Shown: piece by piece, positions 1 through 5,298 of the stretch
Numbering within the stretch: position 1 is the stretch's first letter
Layout: every line of letters starts with the position of its first letter
Assembly: GCA_964423525.1 (NCBI GenBank)
Contig: CAYRFU010000421.1
Coordinates: 1-5,370 of the forward strand
Origin: CAYRFU01 sp964423525
GTDB taxonomy: Bacteria; Vulcanimicrobiota; Xenobia; Xenobiales; JADMJV01
Direction: 5' to 3'
Length of the DNA stretch: 5,370 nucleotides
The notes under the pieces: generated by a model
Told to the model about the DNA's origin: nothing
Database searches by the model: none
What the model saw: only the letters and a program-made list of their open reading frames with translations
Program-made: the position numbers and the translations under genes

Positions 1-104
1 TTCGGGAGTCGGAGAGGTCAATAGTAGCTGAGAAACGGGGTAATGCCCGTGGAGCAAAGTGACCTCACCGACCAACACGTTATGTCAAAGAAAGGAAAGA
101 CCGA

Positions 105-788
105 TTGATGAAATCATCTACTACGGCAAAAGGAGCTTCGCCAGAGTCCCCGACCGGGTTAAACGGGTCCCCGGAAACCAAACGAATGCCGAACTCACTT
201 TCTCGTCTAAGACAGAAACTAGGCCGCAAGGCCAAGCAGGAACCGTCTTTCCGGTTCTACAGTCTGTATGGCCACCTCCAACGATGGGATGTTCTGGAAA
301 CAGCCTATCGGTTGGCGAGGGCCAACAAAGGATGCGCGGGGGTCGACGGAGTCACCTTCGACGACATCGAGGCCAGCGAGGGAGGTGTCCAAGGATTTCT
401 GGAGGACATTCGAGAGTCCCTTCGGACGAGAACCTACAGGCCTCGCCCTGGGCGCCGCGTCTATATACCAAAAAGCAATGGCGGACAGCGTCCGCTCACT
501 GTTCCCACCATCCGTGACAGGACGGTGCAGAGAATGAGTGTCCTGATACTAGAGCCGATATTCGAGACCGACTTCGAGGAATGTTCCTACGGATTTCGAC
601 CGGGTCGGCATCAGCACAAGGCACTCAACCGGGTCCAAGCGGAACTGAAAGCCGGACGCCAGGAGGTATTAGACGTAGACCTCTCGAGCTACTTCGATAC
701 CATCGACCACAAACGGTTGACGGAGTTTCTCGAGCGACGGATATCCGACCGCTCGATGTTGAAGTTGATAGGGTCTGGATGCGTCTGA
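105..788 (+). pseudogene. ltrA: Group II intron reverse transcriptase/maturase, 5' part (broken)
   Basis: N-terminal half of an LtrA-like group II intron-encoded protein, which normally makes intron cDNA during retrohoming and helps the intron splice. From the TTG at 105 (an ATG follows at 108), residues 49-90 resemble RT-0. Residues about 107-157 (YIPKSNGGQRPLTVP, then ILEPIFETDF) are RT-1, SYGFRPGRHQHKAL (161-174) is RT-2, and DVDLSSYFDTIDH (190-202) is RT-3 with the catalytic Asp192. True RT sequence ends at residue 222 (LKLI, base 770); the last five residues and the TGA come from an inserted element. Upstream, the same frame from base 3 reads an RT-leader-like string ending GNARGAK and then TGA (60-62), so the ancestral start was probably further 5' and one substitution cut it off. 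Family assignment is firm; the upstream leader is inferred from remembered relatives. Confidence 0.9.
763..770. repeat. Target-site duplication, left copy (AGTTGATA)
   Basis: This 8-bp sequence is identical to 1225-1232 and flanks the MITE-like insert directly. It encodes the end of KLI in the RT gene, and the flanking bases differ beyond the 8 bp. Confidence 0.75.
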
Positions 789-1224
789 GATCACGCGGCC
801 GGTTGATTGCCCAAGTCAGCCTCTCGAATCTCGGCTGAGTAGTATTTCTGGAGGTGGGAGAAAACACGGCTAGACGGTCACTGCAGTAGACCCCTCTGAG
901 TGCGAGGCCCGCAAGGGCAGCCTCAAGTCCTTCCTCATGCCACCATCGGCTAGCCTGTTACGCCCGCTCACTCCGCCGCGCCTCAGGCCCAGACATGGGC
1001 GCGACTGAGGCACGGCACCCCCCCCGCCGCGCCTCAGTCCCAGACATGGGCGGGACCCAGTCACGGCACCCCACCGCCGCGCCTTAGTCCCGGAGATGGG
1101 TCGGGTATCTGAACCGTCTCCACCTGCTGTCCTCCGGTAACCACGGTTCCCGAATCGTCCGGAAAACAACCCCAGGCTCGACTGAAGCGTAGATTACAAT
1201 CGGCTCTCAGAGCGTTCCCGACCC
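771..1224. mobile_element. MITE-like non-autonomous transposon inserted in the RT gene
   Basis: A 454-bp segment sits between two copies of AGTTGATA (763-770 and 1225-1232), an 8-bp target-site duplication. Its ends are imperfect inverted repeats: the left end starts GGGTCTGGATGCGTCTGAGA and the right end read on the minus strand starts GGGTCGGGAACGCTCTGAGA, 15 of 20 identical including GGGTC and TCTGAGA. Removing the insert plus one target copy restores an uninterrupted RT frame. No transposase-like protein is encoded inside (the longest frame, minus 870-1169, only translates the internal repeats), so it would need a transposase supplied in trans. Several IS families make 8-bp duplications (for example ISL3, IS256, IS1595, IS66, ISAs1). 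I cannot assign it to one; GG-starting ends make the first three better candidates. It could also be an internally deleted insertion sequence. Confidence 0.75.
973..1106. repeat. Tandem repeat inside the MITE, 50-51 bp units, about 2.6 copies
   Basis: Units begin with CCGCCGCGCC at 973, 1024 and 1074, so the period is 51 then 50 bp. Each contains a CAGnCCCAGACATGGGC-like core; the third unit has drifted and breaks off near 1106. The first unit can fold: GCCTCAG (980-986) pairs with CTGAGGC (1005-1011), and inside it GCCC (987-990) pairs with GGGC (997-1000) around AGACAT. The units touch each other with no unique spacers. Confidence 0.7.
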
Positions 1225-1232
1225 AGTTGATA
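1225..1232. repeat. Target-site duplication, right copy (AGTTGATA)
   Basis: Second copy of the 8-bp target. It is followed at once by AGGATGTGG, which encodes RMW, the residues expected after LKLI in related group II intron RTs. Confidence 0.75.
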
Positions 1233-1643
1233 AGGATGTGGTTGCGCTGTCCCGTGGTGGAAGATGATGGGCACGGTGGTGAAACGCTGACCAGGCCTGG
1301 GGCGGGCTCGCCTCAGGGGGGATCGATTTCTCCGCTCCTCTCAAATATCTATCTCCACGAACTGGACCGTGACTTCCACAAACCTCAGGGTCCCGCCCAA
1401 TTCGCGAATGCAAGAATGGTCCGATTTGCCGATGACATGCTAATCATGGCCCAGTGGATGAGTCCACGCATTCAAAGATGGTTGGGAACAAAACTCGAGT
1501 GCAGTCTGGGACTGACCATCAACCGAGAGAAGACGAGCATCGTCAAGATGAATGAGCCCGGAGCAACTTTGGATTTCCTGGGATTCACCTTCTGATACGA
1601 CCGAGACCGTAAGGGTAGGGATAATCACTACCTCAACGTCTTT
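1227..1643 (+). pseudogene. ltrA: Group II intron reverse transcriptase/maturase, 3' part (broken, truncated)
   Basis: Continuation of the RT in the same frame after the insertion. Removing 462 bases (insert plus one target copy) joins LKLI directly to RMWLRCPVVEDD with no frameshift. Counting from the TTG at 1227: GSPQGGSISPLLSNIYL (27-43) is RT-4, MVRFADDMLIM (64-74) is RT-5 with the catalytic FADD, LGLTINREKT (94-103) is RT-6, and LDFLGFTF (115-122) is RT-7. A TGA at 1593-1595 stops this frame, but homology resumes at once with YDRDRKGRDNHYLNVF up to about 1643, as in relatives that have an Arg codon there; CGA to TGA is a single transition. After NVF the homology ends: the maturase (X) domain, any endonuclease domain and intron RNA domains V and VI are absent. 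The fragment cannot make an active enzyme, although every catalytic RT motif is kept across the two halves. Confidence 0.9.
1620..1625 (+). promoter_or_regulatory. Possible -10 element (GATAAT) for the 124-aa gene
   Basis: GATAAT matches the sigma-70 -10 consensus at five of six bases and lies 31 nt before the ATG at 1657, which would give a leader of about 25 nt. The -35 position 17 nt upstream (ACGACC, 1597-1602) is poor. The bases are also explained as codons of the RT remnant (RDNHY), so the match may be chance. Confidence 0.2.
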
Positions 1644-1656
1644 GGAGGTTTATGCC

Positions 1657-2031
1657 ATGAAAGTTGGTTCTTTTTCTACCCCGGTGGTTGCGATGGCCAC
1701 CAACCCTCCTCCCGCTGTTAGCAACGATGGTGACGACCGTTACGAAGACGTGGTCGAGCACGTAGCCGACACCGCTATCACCGGCTTGACCTACGGGGCC
1801 GCTGGCTTCGGTTTGGTCACGGCTTTGAGTTACGGCCTTTTCGTGGGCGGGATCTCTGGGTCGTTGGCTGCTGGTATCGGAGCCGGGCTTCTCGGTGGCG
1901 TTGGCGGAGCCGCCTCAGGCGGCATCGTTGGGGGTATCGCTGGCGCCTTAGTGGGTCTTGTGACGGCCCCCTGGCCGGAAGCTCCCGAGCCTCCCGGTCA
2001 AGAGCCCCCAGCCGAGCAGCCTGCCGCCTAG
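1657..2031 (+). CDS. Small glycine-zipper membrane protein, function unknown
   Basis: A 124-aa protein. The ATG at 1657 is chosen because GGAGG (1644-1648) lies 8 nt upstream; the longer frame from 1552 would run into RT sequence in the wrong frame. Residues 1-40 are polar with a PPP and an acidic stretch (NDGDD). Residues about 41-102 are hydrophobic and rich in Gly and Ala. Glycines at 73, 77, 81 and at 84, 88, 92, 96, 100 give consecutive GxxxG steps, the glycine-zipper pattern that packs helices in membranes. The tail (105-124) is rich in Pro and Glu. No cleavable signal peptide or double-glycine leader is clear. Glycine-zipper segments occur in outer-membrane-associated small proteins, pore-forming peptides, phage proteins and bacteriocins; nothing here chooses among them. 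It converges on the spoVG-like gene across two hairpins and starts directly at the edge of the RT remnant. Confidence 0.75.
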   Translation: MKVGSFSTPVVAMATNPPPAVSNDGDDRYEDVVEHVADTAITGLTYGAAGFGLVTALSYGLFVGGISGSLAAGIGAGLLGGVGGAASGGIVGGIAGALVGLVTAPWPEAPEPPGQEPPAEQPAA

Positions 2032-2044
2032 CCGAAACTCGAAG

Positions 2045-2064
2045 GCCGGTCCGAAAGGGCCGGC
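2045..2064 (+). terminator. Stem-loop with GAAA tetraloop after the glycine-zipper gene
   Basis: GCCGGTCC (2045-2052) pairs with GGGCCGGC (2057-2064) through eight pairs, one of them G-U, closed by a GAAA (GNRA-type) loop. It begins 14 nt after the stop codon. No U-run follows, so this is a 3'-end stem or weak terminator rather than a textbook intrinsic terminator. Confidence 0.5.
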
Positions 2065-2081
2065 TCAAGGTTCGGTCAAGC

Positions 2082-2105
2082 GGGCCCGCCGAAGTCGGCG
2101 GGCCC
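2082..2105. terminator. Likely bidirectional terminator between convergent genes
   Basis: GGGCCCGCCGA (2082-2092) is followed after two bases by its exact reverse complement TCGGCGGGCCC (2095-2105). It lies between the stop codons of the plus-strand 124-aa gene and the minus-strand spoVG-like gene (7 nt past the latter), the usual place for a shared terminator. Only a short TGTTG follows on the plus strand. Confidence 0.6.
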
Positions 2106-2111
2106 TGTTGA

Positions 2112-2402
2112 CTAGTTGGGACTAACCTTGACCTGGTGGTTGCGGAACCGCTCCACCGCCTGCTCCGTCAGGATGTTGACGATTCGCTGGTCATAGATGA
2201 CGACATAGTCAAACCAGCCTTCGTCATTGTCGAGCTTGCGAGAGGGTAAGGCAAGAAAGATGGAGTTGTCTTCTTTCTTGATCAGCTTGGCCCGCACGGC
2301 CATAGGGCCGAAACGGATGGTCACAGAGGCCAGGGCTGACCCCTCTGGATTGACAAAGGGGGTCACCTTGGTCACTTCGGGTAGGTCGATTTGAGTTAGC
2401 AT
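2112..2402 (-). CDS. spoVG: SpoVG-family nucleic-acid-binding regulator
   Basis: A 96-aa protein, about the usual length of SpoVG (roughly 85-100 aa). The family pattern is clear: N-terminal strand ending in a short turn, ASVTIRFGPMAVRAKLIKK (25-43), the signature IFLALPSRK (48-56), an acidic turn, and FDYVVIYDQRIVNILTEQAVERF (64-86) as the last strand and helix. SpoVG proteins are small cytoplasmic DNA- and RNA-binding regulators, first described in Bacillus sporulation and septation but also found in non-sporulating bacteria, so this does not prove sporulation. The ATG at 2402 has AAGGAG (2410-2415 on this strand) 7 nt upstream. A 14-bp perfect palindrome (2421-2434) stands 5 nt before that site and may control expression. 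It is divergent from the receiver gene and convergent with the 124-aa gene. Binding targets cannot be read from the sequence. Confidence 0.85.
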   Translation of the reverse strand: MLTQIDLPEVTKVTPFVNPEGSALASVTIRFGPMAVRAKLIKKEDNSIFLALPSRKLDNDEGWFDYVVIYDQRIVNILTEQAVERFRNHQVKVSPN

Positions 2403-2420
2403 TACGGTTCTCCTTAGTCA

Positions 2421-2434
2421 GGACCCGCGGGTCC
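2421..2434. promoter_or_regulatory. 14-bp perfect palindrome in the spoVG leader (possible operator)
   Basis: GGACCCGCGGGTCC equals its own reverse complement. It ends 5 nt upstream of the Shine-Dalgarno site of the minus-strand spoVG-like gene and lies in the divergent region shared with the receiver gene. It fits a site for a dimeric DNA-binding protein; as RNA it could fold only after opening its central pairs. I found no strong -35/-10 pair for either gene in 2403-2580. Confidence 0.4.
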
Positions 2435-2580
2435 GTTGGTAGTGGACGCTTTTTGGTCCGTGTTCAGTCTAGGGGTGTAAGAGCACGCCACGTTTGCTTG
2501 CGTTTTAGCAGATGTTTGCCGAAATGTGTCCAATTGATGAACCACGAACAGAGGGTCGTACCCGAAAAGGAGACACCGTC

Positions 2581-2994
2581 ATGGGGAAAAGCGGATACTG
2601 CGTTCTGGTGATCGAGGATGATCCCGAGATGCGCGAGGTCCTGGTCGAAAGTCTGGAAGACGCCGGTTTTGAGGTGATCGGGGCAGCCTCTGGCCTGGAG
2701 GCGATGGCGGTAGCGAGTTCTAGAAACTTTGACCTGGTCGTTTCCGACGTACGGATGGCGGGGATGGACGGGCTGGAGAGCTTGACCCGCCTCAAAAGCT
2801 CGCAACCGGAGCTTCGTACCATTGTGATCACCGGCTTTGCCAGCCGCGACTCACCGGCTCGAGCCATCCGGCTCCAGGTCGATGACTATCTTCTCAAGCC
2901 GTTCGGTCTCGAAGACTTTCTGAAGTCGGTCCAGAGAGTCCTCGAAAGCGGATCGAGAAAGAGCTTTATAAGCGTCTTGTCCAGGCGGTCATGA
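2581..2994 (+). CDS. Stand-alone response regulator receiver protein (CheY-like)
   Basis: A 137-aa protein made of one receiver domain and a short tail (about 124-137). Receiver landmarks are all present: acidic pocket E12-D13-D14 after strand 1 (CVLVIEDD), phospho-acceptor Asp56 in VVSDVRM, the switch Thr84 in IVITGFA, Tyr103 and Lys106 in DDYLLKPF. There is no DNA-binding or enzymatic output domain, so it most likely passes phosphate on or acts by protein contact. The ATG at 2581 is preferred over an upstream in-frame ATG at 2512 because AAGGAG (2567-2572) lies 8 nt before it and the receiver fold begins just after it. Its stop overlaps the next ATG (ATGA, 2991-2994), implying translational coupling. 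The histidine kinase two genes on is the natural partner by position; that pairing is inferred. Confidence 0.93.
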   Translation: MGKSGYCVLVIEDDPEMREVLVESLEDAGFEVIGAASGLEAMAVASSRNFDLVVSDVRMAGMDGLESLTRLKSSQPELRTIVITGFASRDSPARAIRLQVDDYLLKPFGLEDFLKSVQRVLESGSRKSFISVLSRRS

Positions 2995-3467
2995 AGGCTC
3001 CCGCCAAGCTGAAGGGTCGGCCCGCTCAGGGCCTGGTAGAGTTGGCCCAGGATAGAGAGAAGACCTACAGCGCCTTTTTTGTGGCCATCCGGTCAGGCCT
3101 CTTGGGCGAGCGCTCAGCCCTGGCAGTTTTTCACCATCTCGAGAATCTGGATACTCAGTATCGGATCGTGATGCGCGAAGAGAAAGGGGAGGATAGTGCG
3201 CCAGAACTGGCCGAGCAATACCGTTTCCAGTTCGAGTTCGTGGCCGCGCTGAGTCGGCCCAAAGCCATGGAAGCCCGGCCCGAACCGGCGGGCGACCAGG
3301 TTTCGCCGGGTGCTTTCCGCTTCTTTTTCCAAGCCATCAAAAACTCGCAGCTCAGTCTCGATCAGGTGATGCAGGCCGCTTTCCTCAGGACCGCGCCCGA
3401 CCATCTGCTCGACCATTCGCCTCAGCTCAGGGCGCTGAAAGGTTCGGTGTGGGGTCTCGCGTCCTGA
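2991..3467 (+). CDS. Unrecognised 158-aa helical protein in the two-component operon
   Basis: I do not recognise this protein. It is largely helical by composition, with charged and hydrophobic stretches (about 13-65 and 72-90), a Pro/Glu-rich linker (94-106) and a second block (107-140) with FRFFFQAI and LSLDQVMQAAFL. There is no signal peptide or membrane segment, and no HPt-like histidine motif I can trust. It is coupled to the receiver gene by an ATGA overlap; only a weak AGGCGG (2983-2988) precedes it. Its TGA (3465-3467) abuts the N gap, but that TGA is repeated in the post-gap copy of the same 55 bases, so the protein is complete. On the collapsed sequence it overlaps the kinase start by 19 nt. 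By position it may be an accessory or intermediate protein of the receiver/kinase pair. Confidence 0.75.
   Translation: MKAPAKLKGRPAQGLVELAQDREKTYSAFFVAIRSGLLGERSALAVFHHLENLDTQYRIVMREEKGEDSAPELAEQYRFQFEFVAALSRPKAMEARPEPAGDQVSPGAFRFFFQAIKNSQLSLDQVMQAAFLRTAPDHLLDHSPQLRALKGSVWGLAS
3413..3467. repeat. 55-bp duplicated contig end, left of gap
   Basis: Identical over 55 bases to 3568-3622 and directly abutting the run of N. This is most simply an assembly k-mer overlap left unmerged during scaffolding, not a biological repeat. Confidence 0.9.
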
Positions 3468-3567
3468 NNNNNNNNNNNNNNNNNNNNNNNNNNNNNNNNN
3501 NNNNNNNNNNNNNNNNNNNNNNNNNNNNNNNNNNNNNNNNNNNNNNNNNNNNNNNNNNNNNNNNNNN
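3468..3567. other. Assembly gap, exactly 100 N
   Basis: Unknown bases of a round, default length between identical 55-bp ends. The real gap is probably zero, and the two contigs probably overlap. Coding frames that read through it, such as one on the minus strand at 3422-3634, are artefacts. Confidence 0.97.
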
Positions 3568-3622
3568 CCATTCGCCTCAGCTCAGGGCGCTGAAAGGTTC
3601 GGTGTGGGGTCTCGCGTCCTGA
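3568..3622. repeat. 55-bp duplicated contig end, right of gap
   Basis: Second copy of 3413-3467. It contains the kinase GTG start (3604) and a copy of the end of the 158-aa gene, including its TGA (3620-3622). Confidence 0.9.
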
Positions 3623-5130
3623 TTCTGCTGGCAACGGTCTTGGTGTTGGCCCTGGCCGCTAGCCTGGGGGTCGTGAATCGCAACCTCGAAGCCGACATCC
3701 TAGAGCGGCGTGCTCAGGAGCTAAGACGAGCCAAAGCCACTTTCCGGTCGGGAGAGAACCAGCGCTTTGCGGTGCTCGCGAGCCTGGTGCGAACGGTGGA
3801 GACGAACCCGGCTTTGCGAGTGATCCTCAATCGCACCGATCAGGCTACCCTTACCAGCTTCCTGGAGGATATCCAGTTGGAGTCGGGAGTCGACTTTATC
3901 GTTATGACGGACTTGGAAGGCCGGATGTTGGCGGCTACCAGTGAGGGCGTGCGCGATGGCCTTTATGACCACGAAAGCGTGTTGTTGGCCCTCGATGGCG
4001 AAGAAGCGGCTGGTTACTGGTTGCATTCCCAGTCGCTTTATCAGGTCTATTCGGTCCCTCTTACCATTGCCGGCGGCCTGGTTGAAGGTAGCGTCACGGT
4101 GGCTTATCACGTTAGCCCAGAAATGCTTTCTCGCCTGGCCGAGGAGACGGGAGTCGAGCTGGCGGTGTGGAGTCGGGGCGAGGTCTTGGCGGCGAGTTTC
4201 CAGGGCTCGGCCGACGAGCGTCTCGAGTCGACTCGCCTGCATCTATCCGGGTTGAGTCAGACTGCGCTGGTGATTCTTCAGGACCTGGCTCCTTCGGCTC
4301 GCCTACTGGCTCAGACGCGCCGCCAGTTAGGTCTTGTCGGGGTCGTTATCTTGCTTTTGGCTTTGGGTCTGAGCATTCCCCTGGTGGGGCGGGTGACGGT
4401 GCCGTCAGAACTTCTGGAAACGGTGGTGGAAACAGTCCGGGAGGGCTTGGTCCACCTGGGGTCCCAGGGCGAGGTGCTCTTGATCAACCCGGAGGGAGAG
4501 AGGCTGTTGGGGGTGGAGCCGGGACAAGTGACCGGCAAGACCCTTCTCGATCAGGTCCTTTTCCGGGCCAGTCCTGACGGCTCTTCTCTGACCACATCCG
4601 ACTTGAAGCAACCACTCCGAAGCGATGACGGTCAGGCCCGTTCAGCCAGCCGCAGTTTTCCTATCTCGCTGGTGATCAGTCCCATCGAGGAGGATGGTGA
4701 GTTCAAGGGAGCAGTCATGGTTTTCCGAGATATCACCCAGGTCAAGGAAACTCAGCGAGAGTTACGAGAAGCCGTTCTCGAGGCCGAGAAAGCGTCTCAA
4801 GCGAAAGCTGACTTTCTCGCTCATATGAGCCACGAAATTCGGACCCCGATGAACGGGGTGCTCGGCATGAATCAATTGCTCCAAACCACTTCGCTCACTC
4901 CTCTTCAGGCCCGCTACGCGCGAACGATAGAGCACTCGGCCGAAGCCCTGTTGTCGGTCATCAATGATGTCCTCGACCTATCCAAGCTGGAAGCTGACAG
5001 GTTCGAGTTGGAGTCCCTTTCCTTTTCTCCCCTCGAGGTGGTCGAGCAGATCTGCTCGCTACTCCTCAATGGTGTGATCTTTCTAAATTTTTCTGGCGAA
5101 TGTTACAATTTAGTGAAATTTCAGCGCTGA
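3604..5130 (+). CDS. Membrane sensor histidine kinase (Cache-like, PAS, HisKA), 3'-truncated
   Basis: A 508-residue frame. Membrane segment 1 is about residues 4-24. Residues 30-235 form an extracytoplasmic sensor, probably Cache-like (dCache_3 type), with FIVMTDLEGRMLAAT as a typical ligand-domain strand and turn. Membrane segment 2 is 243-261, a PAS domain about 268-380 (ending VMVFRDITQ), then a short coiled coil. The HisKA dimerisation/phosphotransfer domain follows with H-box KADFLAHMSHEIRTPMNG; His410 (codon 4831) is the phospho-acceptor. The second DHp helix (LLSVINDVLDLSKLEA) is present, but after VVEQICSLL the sequence stops looking like a kinase: the HATPase_c domain (N, G1, F, G2 boxes) is missing and about 20 foreign residues lead to TGA. 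It cannot autophosphorylate as shown. GTG at 3604 has AAAGG (3593-3597) 6 nt upstream and leads straight into membrane segment 1. Cytoplasmic-membrane location inferred. Confidence 0.88.
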   Translation: MGSRVLILLATVLVLALAASLGVVNRNLEADILERRAQELRRAKATFRSGENQRFAVLASLVRTVETNPALRVILNRTDQATLTSFLEDIQLESGVDFIVMTDLEGRMLAATSEGVRDGLYDHESVLLALDGEEAAGYWLHSQSLYQVYSVPLTIAGGLVEGSVTVAYHVSPEMLSRLAEETGVELAVWSRGEVLAASFQGSADERLESTRLHLSGLSQTALVILQDLAPSARLLAQTRRQLGLVGVVILLLALGLSIPLVGRVTVPSELLETVVETVREGLVHLGSQGEVLLINPEGERLLGVEPGQVTGKTLLDQVLFRASPDGSSLTTSDLKQPLRSDDGQARSASRSFPISLVISPIEEDGEFKGAVMVFRDITQVKETQRELREAVLEAEKASQAKADFLAHMSHEIRTPMNGVLGMNQLLQTTSLTPLQARYARTIEHSAEALLSVINDVLDLSKLEADRFELESLSFSPLEVVEQICSLLLNGVIFLNFSGECYNLVKFQR

Positions 5131-5148
5131 TGACGTGGGGCTCATGAT

Positions 5149-5184
5149 CAGAAGACCCCGTAGTGGCCACTACGGGGTCTTCTG
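5149..5184. terminator. 36-bp perfect palindrome, strong hairpin (terminator or element end)
   Basis: CAGAAGACCCCGTAGTGG (5149-5166) is followed directly by its exact reverse complement (5167-5184). In RNA it would form a long stem with only the central bases as loop. It lies 18 nt after the kinase stop. It could act as a terminator on both strands, though neither side has a long T-run, or it could be a structured end of a mobile element. Confidence 0.55.
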
Positions 5185-5286
5185 GCGGTCGCTAACCTTC
5201 CGTCGCGGGTCGGCTGTGGCCTGTTGGACAGTGCTTTCCGGCAGACGGCTAGAGGGCCTGTTGACATTCGACTGGCCGAGGAAGAA

Positions 5287-5298
5287 GTGTTATAACAC
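5287..5298. promoter_or_regulatory. Palindromic extended -10-like site (GTGTTATAACAC)
   Basis: A 12-bp perfect palindrome containing TGTTATAAC, which reads as an extended -10 (TG-N-TATAAC) on the plus strand. TTGACA at 5261-5266 matches the -35 consensus, but its spacing to TATAAC is 24 nt, too long for a standard sigma-70 promoter. A promoter overlapped by a dimer operator for a gene starting beyond the window is possible. Confidence 0.3.

Noticed and set aside
59..517. Overlapping +1 frame (GTG start) as the true RT N-terminus joined by frameshift
   Set aside because: RT-like leader residues upstream (GNARGAK) and the RT body from 105 share one frame, so only a nonsense change at 60-62 is needed. 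A frameshift cannot be fully excluded without an alignment.
973..1106. CRISPR-like array
   Set aside because: The units are contiguous 50-51-bp tandem copies with no unique spacers and no cas genes nearby.
870..1169. 99-aa minus-strand frame in the MITE
   Set aside because: It mainly translates the tandem repeats, has no transposase motif, and its start has no convincing ribosome site.
60..1595. UGA recoded as a sense codon, since both stops inside the RT are TGA
   Set aside because: TGA ends the receiver gene (in an ATGA overlap), the 158-aa gene and the kinase frame, and the two RT sites would need Gly and Arg respectively. Ordinary nonsense mutation explains it.
105..1643. Diversity-generating retroelement or defence-type (retron/DRT) reverse transcriptase
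   Set aside because: The RT-4 motif is GSPQGG and the flanking motifs are those of group II intron proteins. No template/variable repeat pair, target gene or retron RNA structure was found.
3413..3622. Genuine 55-bp direct repeat flanking an insertion
   Set aside because: It abuts a 100-N gap exactly on both sides, which fits unmerged contig ends better than biology.
5071..5090. GTGTGATC near the kinase break as a group II intron 5' end (GUGYG)
   Set aside because: Five matching bases are too few and nothing after them resembles intron domain I. The AT-rich context is also unlike the other intron remnant here.
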